Below, piece by piece: positions 24,508 to 32,775 of a stretch of DNA of 64,000 nucleotides. This DNA comes from Sinomonas atrocyanea (GTDB lineage: Bacteria; Actinomycetota; Actinomycetes; Actinomycetales; Micrococcaceae). The stretch is from contig NZ_JAUSTE010000007.1 of NCBI RefSeq assembly GCF_030812675.1, positions 124,001 to 188,000 of the forward strand, given 5' to 3'. The notes below the pieces were generated by a model. It saw nothing but the letters and a program-made list of their open reading frames with translations, did no database searches and was not told where the DNA came from. Both the position numbers and the translations under genes were made by a program. Numbering within the stretch: position 1 is the first letter of the stretch; every line of letters begins with the position of its first letter.

Positions 24508-26070
24508 TCAACGTACTGGTACCAACGGTTGTTCGAGGATGCGAGCAGGGAGCCCGAGCCCTTCCAACGCCGTCTTTACGACGGCCCACGCGGGGCTGTC
24601 CGAGCCGCCATGCTTGGCAACGAGCGTGAGCAGATCCTCCCGCAGCTCCCGGTCGTGTGCAGCGAGGCTCTCGCCGTATTTCTCGGCGAGCAGATAGGTG
24701 TGCTCCTGGGTCGCATGGGCCATCATCGCGTCCAAGAAGATCTCGAGCCTGCGAGCAGCCACCCCGAAGTCGGCCTTGGCGACAGGATCCGGCGTCATGC
24801 GCACCATGGCGAGCCGGCCCTCCCAGGCCTTGGCATGGAGGCCGTCGGCGGCGACCATGATGGCCGTTCCCAGCTCGCGCTTGCCGCCTTCGGGAAGCGC
24901 CCGGTGCACCGCGTGGACGATCTCGTGGAAGTGGTCGTCGGCGAGGCCGAATCCCACGAACAGCAGATGGTGCGTCATGAGGTGAGCCTTCACCAGCGAA
25001 GACAGCGCTTCCCTGTTCGCATTGAAGCCGAGGTAGTCGTCTCGCGTCAGGACGATGGTCTTCGGCTTCTTCGCGTCCCCGTGCAGCTTCAGGAGCCAGC
25101 GGCCCTCTCCCGATTCGTTCGGGATGACGAAGCGCGGCTCGCCTGCGTCGTCGCAGGCCTTCTCGAACAGCCCGTCGTAGTTGAGCGTGATGGCACCCTC
25201 GGACGGCAAGGATGCCAGAAGCGCTGGCGCGAGTCCGTACCGGGGGACCTCCACACGCTCGGCGATGCTCGACCGGTAGTCGGTGGTGACTCCTCGCTCG
25301 GCATAGAGCGTTTCAAGGAGGCTTGCCTGATCGAGTGGGTTGAGGCTGCGGAGTTCCTTCAGTTCGTCCGCGGAGAGGTTCAGCGGGACGGCGAGGTCAG
25401 CGAGCAGTTCCGCCCACGAAGGGGCCCCGGCGCTCATGCTCACGCCCGCGCCCAGGAACGGCACGATCCGACCGAGGCCAGCCTTGCGGCCGAGTTCCTC
25501 CGCTTGGGCCCTGATGCCGGCATCCAGCTCTTCCCACCACTCGCCGGGATGGTCGCGGCGAAGCGCCTGGGCCAGGGTGTATGCGGCAGGATCGCGCACG
25601 ACGACGGCGACGTCCACCGCTTTCTCCCTCGCCACCTCGCGGCTCGCCTCGAGCAGGGCACGCATCTGGGCCGTCAGATCCTCTGCAGAGCCGCCCGCGC
25701 TGCCGAGGAAGGGCAAGGCCAAGAGTCGCAATGAGCGTCTGCTGCTCGCTTCGGGAAGCGCCTCCAAAGCTGCCTGTGCGAAGGCGCGTACGCGTTCCCG
25801 CACCTGCTCGGGCCCCCAATGGTTGTCCGAAGGGACCGCTGTCGCGATCGGGATCGGCTCGCCGACCTGCAGCGTGGGCACTGCAAAGGCGAGGGTGTCC
25901 CCGCGCCGGAAGTCGTCAGGAGCGGCGTCGTCTGCACGACGATGAAGACCAGCATCGCGGGACATCCACCCCGGCTCGATCTCTACCCACCGATCCGTCG
26001 GCAGCAGCCAGGCATCGGCATTGAGATTCAGCAGGTCGGCGCGGAGGACGAAGACGTGGCCCGTGGTCAT
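24508..26070 (-). CDS. macro-like/SIR2 domain fusion protein
   Basis: A 520-residue protein. Residues 5-170 look like a macro (ADP-ribose-binding) domain: VFVLRADLLNLNADAWLLPTD and LALPFLGSAGGSAEDL correspond to its first strand and ligand loop. Residues 200-430 are a SIR2-like NAD-binding domain: FLGAGVSMSAGAPSW, GAITLNYDGLFEKA and LLKLHGDAKKP. The last 90 residues are helical. SIR2 domains in defence proteins hydrolyse NAD+; the macro part would bind the ADP-ribose product or a signal. It is the last gene of the NAD-themed operon. Neither activity is shown here. Confidence 0.75.
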   Translation of the reverse strand: MTTGHVFVLRADLLNLNADAWLLPTDRWVEIEPGWMSRDAGLHRRADDAAPDDFRRGDTLAFAVPTLQVGEPIPIATAVPSDNHWGPEQVRERVRAFAQAALEALPEASSRRSLRLLALPFLGSAGGSAEDLTAQMRALLEASREVAREKAVDVAVVVRDPAAYTLAQALRRDHPGEWWEELDAGIRAQAEELGRKAGLGRIVPFLGAGVSMSAGAPSWAELLADLAVPLNLSADELKELRSLNPLDQASLLETLYAERGVTTDYRSSIAERVEVPRYGLAPALLASLPSEGAITLNYDGLFEKACDDAGEPRFVIPNESGEGRWLLKLHGDAKKPKTIVLTRDDYLGFNANREALSSLVKAHLMTHHLLFVGFGLADDHFHEIVHAVHRALPEGGKRELGTAIMVAADGLHAKAWEGRLAMVRMTPDPVAKADFGVAARRLEIFLDAMMAHATQEHTYLLAEKYGESLAAHDRELREDLLTLVAKHGGSDSPAWAVVKTALEGLGLPARILEQPLVPVR

Positions 26071-26123
26071 GAAGTTGTCGTATCACGCGGAACGCTTCGG
26101 ACCGTGCTTCTGTCGACGGCGGC

Positions 26124-26768
26124 TCACCAGCTGAATCCTCTCGTCAGCCGGAATGACTGAAGTTCTAGAAGAAAGACGTACGAGAAGCCATCTCGCTCGT
26201 CCCACGCCGCGGTGGCATCTTGGGTGACCTCGATCAGGGGAAACTGATCGATCATGACCCGGAGGCCGTGGGGAAGAGGCACCCATTTCTTGCCATCCCT
26301 GAAGTAGAGGCGTCCCTCAGCCCTGACCTCCTTGAGCAGGGCGAGCGCCACCTTCCCCGTGGGTGCGAGGAAGAAGCGGACACCGTCTACAAGCCGTGTC
26401 CTATTGAACTCAACCTCGTCCACCGACGGGCTGTAGTGGTGGTTGTTAGGGTCTGGCTCTCGCCGGTAGATCACAGGGGACGGCTGATCTTCACTTTCCA
26501 GCTCGCCCGCTCGGTTCGTCGGGTCCGGGGCACGGCTCGGCCCAGCGGACTCCATCGCCCTGAGCTCTGCCTGAATGTGGGCGGTCCGCCGCTGGAAGCC
26601 CGCCTCCTGCTCCCACGTCGCCGCGACGTCCGCGTAGTGCATTCCGCCGTCCAAATACCGCGAGACATCCACCGGATTCTCGGCTGCGGCCTCCGTTACC
26701 TCCTGCGACCACTCAGAGTGGATACGCCCCAGTTCCGCGAGCAGTTCCCGGCGTAGTTCATTCGACAT
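26124..26768 (-). CDS. hypothetical protein between HEAR and SIR2 genes (214 aa)
   Basis: No family is recognised. It has a helical N-terminus (ELRRELLAELGRIHSEWSQEVTEAA), a linker rich in E, P and S, and a strand-rich C-terminus (VDGVRFFLAPTGKVALALLKEV, KWVPLPHGLRVMIDQFPLIEV). The spacing of 10 bp to the gene before and 53 bp to the macro-SIR2 gene after indicates one operon, so it is a candidate partner or regulator of the SIR2 protein. Confidence 0.65.
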   Translation of the reverse strand: MSNELRRELLAELGRIHSEWSQEVTEAAAENPVDVSRYLDGGMHYADVAATWEQEAGFQRRTAHIQAELRAMESAGPSRAPDPTNRAGELESEDQPSPVIYRREPDPNNHHYSPSVDEVEFNRTRLVDGVRFFLAPTGKVALALLKEVRAEGRLYFRDGKKWVPLPHGLRVMIDQFPLIEVTQDATAAWDERDGFSYVFLLELQSFRLTRGFSW

Positions 26769-26778
26769 TTCTCGCCTC

Positions 26779-27795
26779 TCAGTCGGCCGAGCTTACAGAG
26801 CGAAGCGCATCGCCCCAGCTGCTGAAGACGTTGCGGATGGACGCCACGGACGGACGGGCCCGGCCAGCCTGTGCCTCGACGATGACCCACTCGTGGTAGC
26901 TCTCCACGGTCTTCTTCCGATCGGCATCCGCGACAAAGTCGCGCATGGCCACCCGGTAATCGTCCTCGGTGAACTTCAGCAGGCCCTTGGAACGTCCCCG
27001 CGCACTCGTCCCGAGGCCGATGGCAGCCAGGCCGTCATTCCACCCGCCGAACCGCTTCTGAACGGTCTGGCGGGTCGGCGGCCACGGGGTGGCGCCCTTG
27101 CGGGACTCGAAGCCCATGACCGTCACCAGCTCCTCCCGGAGGGTCCCGTACCGCTTCCCCGTGATCGTCGCGTCCGGATGCGCCTCGACGTGGGCCTGTG
27201 CGGACGCGACCACCCCGAGGATCGTGGCAACATGCTCAGGCTCGAGGGCGGCCTCGGCCAGCACCGACCGGAGCTCAGAGATGAGCGCCAGGGGAAGATC
27301 CGTGGCTGCGCGCTCCAGGTCGGGGGCGAGCCCGAGCTCTGAGCCGAGCAGGTACCAGATGCCGGCTGCAATGGCCTCGTCCGAGAAGATGTTGTCCGAG
27401 TCCTGCTTGTCGAACACGATGTCCGATTCCTTCAGCGCCTCGTCCGCGACGTCCGCGTCGATGGTGGGATAGACAGACTGGAGGCGCTCGATGGCCTCGG
27501 GCCGCGTTGCCCCGGTCGCCGCGATGCGACGGGCGAGCTGGCCGTACTCGAGGAGAAACGCGGCTCGCCCGGCCGCACTCGCGGACTCCCGTGCAGCCAG
27601 GCGTTGCTTCCGGGACTCCTCGGCGGTCGCCCCGCCGAGCTTCGCCACGATCTGGCGCACCCGCTCGCGGGTCACGCCGGAGCTGGCGCCGATGGACTCG
27701 AGCGTCTCGCCGGCGGCATACCTCTCGACCATCTGCGCATTGCGCTGCTGGAAGGTCAGCTCAGCCGCGATCCCCAGCTCAGGTGAGGTGCTCAT
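26779..27795 (-). CDS. DNA-binding protein: sigma-type HTH plus HEAR repeats
   Basis: About 338 residues. Residues 22-60 hold a sigma-70 region 4-like helix-turn-helix (MVERYAAGETLESIGASSGV then TRERVRQIVAKLGG). Near residues 227-260 is a homing-endonuclease-associated repeat (WPPTRQTVQKRFGGWNDGLAAIG), and the C-terminus (RPSVASIRNVFSSWGDALRSV) is a second copy. All these bind DNA. ATG 27795 is chosen for its TAGGAG site seven bases upstream; an upstream ATG (27825) lacks one. It lies between the ADP-ribosylglycohydrolase and orphan genes and probably regulates or targets the system. Confidence 0.7.
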   Translation of the reverse strand: MSTSPELGIAAELTFQQRNAQMVERYAAGETLESIGASSGVTRERVRQIVAKLGGATAEESRKQRLAARESASAAGRAAFLLEYGQLARRIAATGATRPEAIERLQSVYPTIDADVADEALKESDIVFDKQDSDNIFSDEAIAAGIWYLLGSELGLAPDLERAATDLPLALISELRSVLAEAALEPEHVATILGVVASAQAHVEAHPDATITGKRYGTLREELVTVMGFESRKGATPWPPTRQTVQKRFGGWNDGLAAIGLGTSARGRSKGLLKFTEDDYRVAMRDFVADADRKKTVESYHEWVIVEAQAGRARPSVASIRNVFSSWGDALRSVSSAD

Positions 27796-27841
27796 GGTCA
27801 AACTCCTATCGCGTGGGTCCGACATTTCTCGTCAGCGGCAC

Positions 27842-29371
27842 TCACAGGCCACGCAGCACCTCCATGAACGCCCGGTTCGGTGACGCAGCAGGCAGCACTG
27901 CCCGCACCTCCTCGAGCGCCTCCAGCCCAGAGACGCCGCGAACCTTCGCCCCGTGCAGCGCCGCCACGGTCGGCGTGCGCGACTCCATCCGCACGCAGTG
28001 GAGGAGCACCCGCTTGCCCTCGGCGCGGAAGGCTGCGACGGCGTCGGCCGCGTCCTGGAGCACGAACTCGAGGTGCGCGTTGTACTCCGGGACGGCCGAG
28101 TCGATGAGCCAGAACCGGGCGTGCTCGGCCGCCGGGACGCGGGCGTCCTCGGAGCCGACGCGGCACAGGCTCACGACGGCGTCGTAGTCGTCCCGCCGCA
28201 GGGCCGGCGCTGCGCCGAGCAGCACGCCCGGGTCGGCCGGGTGCTCGACCACCTCCGTGGCCGAGGGGGACACGTAGTCCGAGTGGTCGAAGCTGGCCGC
28301 TGCCGGCCACGCCCACGGGCGGCGCCCTTCCCCGTGCGCGAGCTCCATCCCCATCCGCTGCAGGTCCAGCGCACCGAGCCCCGGCCAGCCGTGCAGCCGC
28401 CGACGCCACTCGAACGGCACCGCCGAGAGCCCGTACGCCGCCCCGAGCAGGCCGCCGGCGATCGCGGCGACCGTGTCCGTGTCCCGCCCGCCGCGCACCG
28501 CGTCCTCGAGCGCGGCCCGCAGGTGCGCCGGCCCCGCGTGGGCCGGGGCGGTGGACGCGATGGCGCTCCACGCGCCCTGGAACGCCTCGACCACCCAGCC
28601 GTTGTTGGGGAAGTCGGCCGGCCGCGACGCCTCCGCCACCGCGATCCGCTCTTCCCACACGGCGCGCCGCTCGGGCGCCAGGAGCGGCAGCCCTGCCCGG
28701 ACGTCCAGCTCGCCGGTCAGCACCGCGCGCCGGATCGCGAGGCACCACAGCACGCACGCGTCGGCGGCGTCGGGGTCCGCGTGCGTGAGCGCCGAGGCCT
28801 CCGCCGCGGCCCGGGCGAGCTCCTCCTCCGGCCGGCCCAGGTACGCGAGCGCCACCGGCGCCGTCCGCATGAGCGAGCCGTTCCCCGCCCCGCGACCCGT
28901 CCGGGCGAGGAACTCGGCGGCCGCGGCGGTGAAGTGCGTGGCGGTGACGTCCGCGGACGACGGCGAGCGGTCGCCGTCGGGTTTCGGCTCCGCTTCGCTG
29001 CGCTCAACCACCGGTTCTGCGGAAGCGAGACGGCGCGCGGCGGAGATGACGGCGCGGGTCTGGGAGCCCACGTCCTTCGCGTCTCGCGCCCAGGAGGCCC
29101 AGCCGCGCACGGCGGGGGTCCAGTCGATGGTCTCGCCCGCGGCGACGGCGGCGGCCTGGCCGAGGAGGCATTCGGCAAGGGGGAGGGCCATGGAGGTGTC
29201 GTCGGTCCACTCGGCGGGGGCGAAGCCGAAGGGGCCGCCGCCGATCATGGCGACCGGGGCACCGTCGGGGAGGGGGCTGCCGAACTCGTAGCCGGCGCCG
29301 AGCGCGTCGCCGGCGGCCATGGCGACGAGGGTGCCGGCGGCGCGGTCGTTCTGGAGAGGGGAGAGGTTCAT
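27842..29371 (-). CDS. ADP-ribosylglycohydrolase fused to dual-specificity-type phosphatase
   Basis: A 509-residue two-domain protein. The N-terminal ADP-ribosylglycohydrolase has the metal motifs EWTDDTSMAL, GNGSLMRTAPVAL and GGRDTDTVAAIAGGLLG. The C-terminal 140 residues form a rhodanese/phosphatase-like domain with the HCX5R loop HCVRMESR. The ATG at 29371 has AAGGAG upstream. The pairing with the ARPP-1 gene just before it matches the reported ARG/rhodanese-phosphatase/ARPP association. It likely removes ADP-ribose from protein, nucleic acid or a small molecule. Residues near 120-140 are encoded by an inserted dispersed repeat. Confidence 0.85.
   Translation of the reverse strand: MNLSPLQNDRAAGTLVAMAAGDALGAGYEFGSPLPDGAPVAMIGGGPFGFAPAEWTDDTSMALPLAECLLGQAAAVAAGETIDWTPAVRGWASWARDAKDVGSQTRAVISAARRLASAEPVVERSEAEPKPDGDRSPSSADVTATHFTAAAAEFLARTGRGAGNGSLMRTAPVALAYLGRPEEELARAAAEASALTHADPDAADACVLWCLAIRRAVLTGELDVRAGLPLLAPERRAVWEERIAVAEASRPADFPNNGWVVEAFQGAWSAIASTAPAHAGPAHLRAALEDAVRGGRDTDTVAAIAGGLLGAAYGLSAVPFEWRRRLHGWPGLGALDLQRMGMELAHGEGRRPWAWPAAASFDHSDYVSPSATEVVEHPADPGVLLGAAPALRRDDYDAVVSLCRVGSEDARVPAAEHARFWLIDSAVPEYNAHLEFVLQDAADAVAAFRAEGKRVLLHCVRMESRTPTVAALHGAKVRGVSGLEALEEVRAVLPAASPNRAFMEVLRGL
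28953..29012. repeat. composite repeat copy 7, inserted in frame in a coding region
   Basis: Read on the minus strand it has GGTGGTTGAGCGCAGCGAAG through GGAGCCGAAAC followed by a degenerate palindrome ending CGTCGTCCGC: the same order as the copies at 9716-9889 and 18527-18607. It adds roughly twenty residues (VVERSEAEPKPDGDRS and so on) between two conserved motifs of the ADP-ribosylglycohydrolase without breaking the frame. Confidence 0.85.
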
Positions 29372-29412
29372 AGGGGCTCCTTGGGTTCGAGGGCTGATGG
29401 GTGCTGGAGAGG

Positions 29413-30333
29413 TCACGCAGTGACGAAGGGGTGGGTGGCGTCCCAGGCGCTCATGTGTGCGATCTGGAACGGCCGCGGGAACTCGCCGCGGAGCCCGAGG
29501 CCCCGCAGGGCGATCCGCCCGGCCGTGCCTCGGAGCGCGTAGGTCGAGGCTTCATCGCCGTAGTCCCGCATTTTCGCGATCAACGGGTCTGCCGTGGCGG
29601 GCAGCGCGGCGACGAAGTCACGGGCGGCGTGGCCGGGCGTCGGGTGCTGCGGGAGCTCGAGCGCGTGGCCGGCCTCGAAGCGCAGCGCGTCGGCGAGCTG
29701 TGCCCAGTGCCGGGCGAACATCGTGGACGTGCCGAACAGCTCGAGCATCAGCGCCCGCCCGGCCAGGCCGATGACGACGCCACGCTGGCCCTCGAGCGGG
29801 CCCGGAACCTCCAGGTCGGGGCGCGGGGTGGCATCAAGCGCCTCGACGAGGGAGCCGGTTGCGCTCACCTCCGACGCGAAGCGCCCGACTCGCTGCCACA
29901 CGCGGCCCTGGTCCGGGTGGCGGTCGCCGTGTCCCGGGCCGCCGAACCCCGCGAGCTCCGCGCGGACGTGCAGGGGAGCGCGGCGGCCGCGGCGCCCGTG
30001 CTGCGCGCTCGGGCCGCCCCAGCGGCCCTGCTCGACGCAGAACGCGGGGACGTCGGCCTGTTCGCCGGCGCCGAGCACGAGGCTCTCGGCGGCGACACGG
30101 TGCTGGTGGCCGCCCTCAAGGAGCTCGCCCTCGACCAGAAGGGCCGATCTTGGCCCCGCGTTGCGGACGGTGAGGCGGTTGACCTCGGGGCCGCTGGCGA
30201 GCTCGGTGACCTGCAGCTGGGCGTGGGCACCGGTGCTGAGGCCGAGCTTGCCCCGAGCGTCCGACCAGACCGGGAAGATCGTGAACGGGCCGAACTGCCG
30301 GCCGATGCCGGCGTGGAGCTGGGGGAACTGCAT
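29413..30333 (-). CDS. ARPP-1 (DUF6569) domain protein
   Basis: About 306 residues from ATG 30333, which has GAGGAGG six bases upstream (the ATG at 30357 has none). The start MQFPQLHAGIG, the strand-rich GPFTIFPVW, VTELASGPEVNRLTVRNAG, LLVEGELLEGGHQHRVAAES and ADVPAFCVEQGRWGG match the ARPP-1 family, named for its association with ADP-ribosylglycohydrolases and rhodanese-phosphatases. Its biochemical role is not established. It is the first gene of the operon, 41 bp before the ARG-phosphatase gene and divergent from the NrtR-like gene. Confidence 0.75.
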   Translation of the reverse strand: MQFPQLHAGIGRQFGPFTIFPVWSDARGKLGLSTGAHAQLQVTELASGPEVNRLTVRNAGPRSALLVEGELLEGGHQHRVAAESLVLGAGEQADVPAFCVEQGRWGGPSAQHGRRGRRAPLHVRAELAGFGGPGHGDRHPDQGRVWQRVGRFASEVSATGSLVEALDATPRPDLEVPGPLEGQRGVVIGLAGRALMLELFGTSTMFARHWAQLADALRFEAGHALELPQHPTPGHAARDFVAALPATADPLIAKMRDYGDEASTYALRGTAGRIALRGLGLRGEFPRPFQIAHMSAWDATHPFVTA

Positions 30334-30356
30334 GGCGCCTCCTCGGGGCCGAAGCA

Positions 30357-30378
30357 TTTTGCGCTGATCTGCGCTAAA
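30357..30378. promoter_or_regulatory. operator-like repeat 1 upstream of the ARPP-1 operon
   Basis: Imperfect palindrome TTTTGCGC-TGATCT-GCGCTAAA in the divergent promoter region. A second copy of the same form lies 46 bp away. Probable binding site of the NrtR-like protein. Confidence 0.55.
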
Positions 30379-30402
30379 TCAGACTGTAGGGTACGGCTGG
30401 CA

Positions 30403-30424
30403 ATTTGCGCAAGAGTGCGAATAT
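30403..30424. promoter_or_regulatory. operator-like repeat 2 upstream of the nrtR-like gene
   Basis: ATTTGCGC-AAGAGT-GCGAATAT shares the TTGCGC-N6-GCG core with the repeat at 30357. It ends five bases before the ATG, so binding would block the regulator's own transcription. Confidence 0.5.
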
Positions 30425-30428
30425 TCTG

Positions 30429-31097
30429 ATGCCCATGGTGTGGCGCGACGAGCACGGCAAGCGACTGGAGGACTACCCGCGGCCCAGCGTCGCGGTGGAC
30501 ACGGCGGTCCTCACGGTCGACGACGGCCGGTTGGCGGTGCTCCTGGCCGGCGGCGCGCTGCCGGGCACCTTCCTCCATCCGGGGGAGACCCTTGCCGATG
30601 CGGTGCTCAGGTCGCTGCGGGACAAGGCGGGGGTGGTGGGCCGGTCGCCCCGACAACTGCGCGTATTCGACAAGCCCTCGCGCGACCCGCGTGGCTGGGT
30701 CCTCTCAGTGGCGCACGTGGATATGGTGCCGGTCGCGGAGCTGGCGGCGGCTCTGACGCACGGCGGCGTCCGGCTGGCTCCCGCCGACGACGCTTCGGTG
30801 CTCGTGGGCCTGCCCTACGAGCAGGGGGAGATCGTGGCCGCTGCGGTCGAGGCGGTGCGCGCTGAGTACCGGGCGGAGCCGGACCCAAGTGCGCTCTTGG
30901 ACGAGCCGTTCACACTGGCTGAGCTGCGGGGACTCCACACAGCGGTGCTGGGAGAGGAGCCCATGCGCGACACGTTCCGCCGGTATATGGAAGCCAGGCT
31001 CAAATCGACGGGGGAGACGACCGACGGTGGGCGCGGGCGCCCAAGCCGCACCTGGCGGCGTATGTCGGCAATACCCGCCGCCGCAACTCGGGGTTAG
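30429..31097 (+). CDS. nrtR: NrtR-like Nudix-domain transcriptional regulator
   Basis: About 222 residues. The N-terminal Nudix fold has a degenerate box: HPGETLADAVLRSLRDKAGV, where the REXXEE catalytic residues are replaced (RSLRDK). It should therefore bind ADP-ribose or a related nucleotide without cleaving it. The C-terminus is a winged helix (FTLAELRGLHTAVLG, MRDTFRRYMEARL). NrtR proteins control NAD salvage and ADP-ribose genes. It is divergent from the ARPP-1/ARG/SIR2 operon with two operator-like repeats between them. No Shine-Dalgarno is evident, so the start is provisional. Confidence 0.8.
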   Translation: MPMVWRDEHGKRLEDYPRPSVAVDTAVLTVDDGRLAVLLAGGALPGTFLHPGETLADAVLRSLRDKAGVVGRSPRQLRVFDKPSRDPRGWVLSVAHVDMVPVAELAAALTHGGVRLAPADDASVLVGLPYEQGEIVAAAVEAVRAEYRAEPDPSALLDEPFTLAELRGLHTAVLGEEPMRDTFRRYMEARLKSTGETTDGGRGRPSRTWRRMSAIPAAATRG

Positions 31098-31194
31098 CCT
31101 GTGGAAGCAGATCCCTACTTGGCCTGCGGAGTGTTCAGTATGGGCCGGCGTACCATCAAGGGGTCTGGAGTGGATCAGTGGCACGGGGGACAGC

Positions 31195-32775
31195 ATGAAC
31201 TTCCTTGAACGCTTGCGACAAAACAAGATTGTCATAAGAGACGAATACACGCTGCGCTACATCGCCCGATTGTGCAAAGAATATCCGGTGGCACAGTACC
31301 ACAGGCGGGTCTTCCAGGAAATGGGCTGCGACTTTTCGTATGCATTACGAGACGACAGACTCGGCGTGTGGCATGCTGTCGTCGAACTCAACCCAGAGTT
31401 GCAGGGCGTGCTAGGTTCGACTTCGGGAATTCAAGTCACGTACACCGATTATCATGACGTGCAGCCGAGAACAATCGATGCTATGCGTGCGGCCAAACTG
31501 GAGCGAAAGCACAGCGAAAGCATATATCTCCTCTATTCAAAAGACATGTATGCGCAGAGGAAAATAGATGAATGGACTTTGCGCGAGCCCTATAGCGTGC
31601 TGACCCTTCGAAAGGGCGATATGCCCGCCGCAGACTATGCCGCGCGCTTGCTGCAACAGATAGTGGATGTGTCGAGCCGAAATAACCCATATGAAATTAC
31701 TACGCCCGTATCGGGTGCCGAGTTCTTTGGGCGCCATCAGCTCCTTAAGAGCCTCGTGGCAGAAATCAAACTAGGCCGAGTGTGCGGTGTATTTGGCCTA
31801 CGAAAAACAGGGAAGACAAGTCTTCTGACGGAACTCGGTAGACAGTTTGAGCTCGGCGATTCTAGCAATGCTATCTTCAGTCTCCACGATCTGGAGGTGC
31901 TGCCTGGCGATGAATACCAGAAGGTACCCCAGCTAATGGTAGACATCGCCAACGGCCTAAAGATCGATTTTGCGAAACATGGGATGCGTGTCCATGATCT
32001 GGCAAAAGTTACCCGAGAATCCACGATCGGGGACTTCAGGCAAGCAATTGGCACCGCGCTCAAGAAAGGCCCAGGACCAAGTAAGCTAGTTGTTGTCGCT
32101 CTGGATGAGATCGAATCTCTCGTCGGTAGCAACGCTGCGGAGGTTACCTCTGAAAACCAGGTGCCCGAGTTCTTCGGCGCGCTTCGGTCGCTAGTCCAAG
32201 AGAACACCAACTTCAACGTTGTTATCTCTGGTATAACGACTGCCCCTATACTATACCCGTCTCTCTACGGCCGTGAAAACCCGTTGTTTGCGTGGGCACG
32301 AACTATTTTTATATCGAATGTCTCCGAGCGGGAGTCGGGTCAGATGATTCAGGCGTTGGGCAGTAGGATGGCTGCACGCTGGTCGCCCGAAGCGCTTGCC
32401 GAAGTGTATAGAATCACCGGAGGGCAGGTATTTCTTGCTAGATCTCTAGCCGGCTTTGTGGCCCAGCGGTTGTCAAATGACATCGCAAACCGAGAGATCG
32501 ATTTAGACATGGTTCGGGCAGCGAACAGGTCTTGGCGGCGCGAAGCCGTGCCTTTGGTAGATGGCATGATTGATAGCTTGAGTCGTTTCTACCCGGACGA
32601 GCTTGCCTTGATAACACTAGTGTGCGATTCGCCGGATCTCAGCAGTATTGAGAACGATTATCCCGGTGAAGTGACGAATCTGTTGAACCTCAACGTTCTT
32701 GAGGAGAGCGGCGGTACGTTGGGGCTAGCTCCATGGACGCAGTTGGGTTCAAAGCTTAAGGTCCGGAATGGATAG
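31195..32775 (+). CDS. P-loop NTPase of a two-gene HEPN-linked module
   Basis: A 526-residue protein. The N-terminal 165 residues are unassigned. Then comes an FFGR box (177-180), Walker A GLRKTGKTSLL (201-211), Walker B VVVALDEIESL (299-309), a segment FNVVISGITTAP and a C-terminal winged-helix-like part (YPDELALITLVCDSPDLSS). This is the layout of STAND-like and Archaeo-type NTPases. GGGGGA precedes ATG 31195. Its last eight bases overlap the next gene. AT-rich codons (ATA, TTA, AGG) are common, unlike in flanking genes. The function is unknown; sensing with a partner effector is likely. Confidence 0.75.
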   Translation: MNFLERLRQNKIVIRDEYTLRYIARLCKEYPVAQYHRRVFQEMGCDFSYALRDDRLGVWHAVVELNPELQGVLGSTSGIQVTYTDYHDVQPRTIDAMRAAKLERKHSESIYLLYSKDMYAQRKIDEWTLREPYSVLTLRKGDMPAADYAARLLQQIVDVSSRNNPYEITTPVSGAEFFGRHQLLKSLVAEIKLGRVCGVFGLRKTGKTSLLTELGRQFELGDSSNAIFSLHDLEVLPGDEYQKVPQLMVDIANGLKIDFAKHGMRVHDLAKVTRESTIGDFRQAIGTALKKGPGPSKLVVVALDEIESLVGSNAAEVTSENQVPEFFGALRSLVQENTNFNVVISGITTAPILYPSLYGRENPLFAWARTIFISNVSERESGQMIQALGSRMAARWSPEALAEVYRITGGQVFLARSLAGFVAQRLSNDIANREIDLDMVRAANRSWRREAVPLVDGMIDSLSRFYPDELALITLVCDSPDLSSIENDYPGEVTNLLNLNVLEESGGTLGLAPWTQLGSKLKVRNG

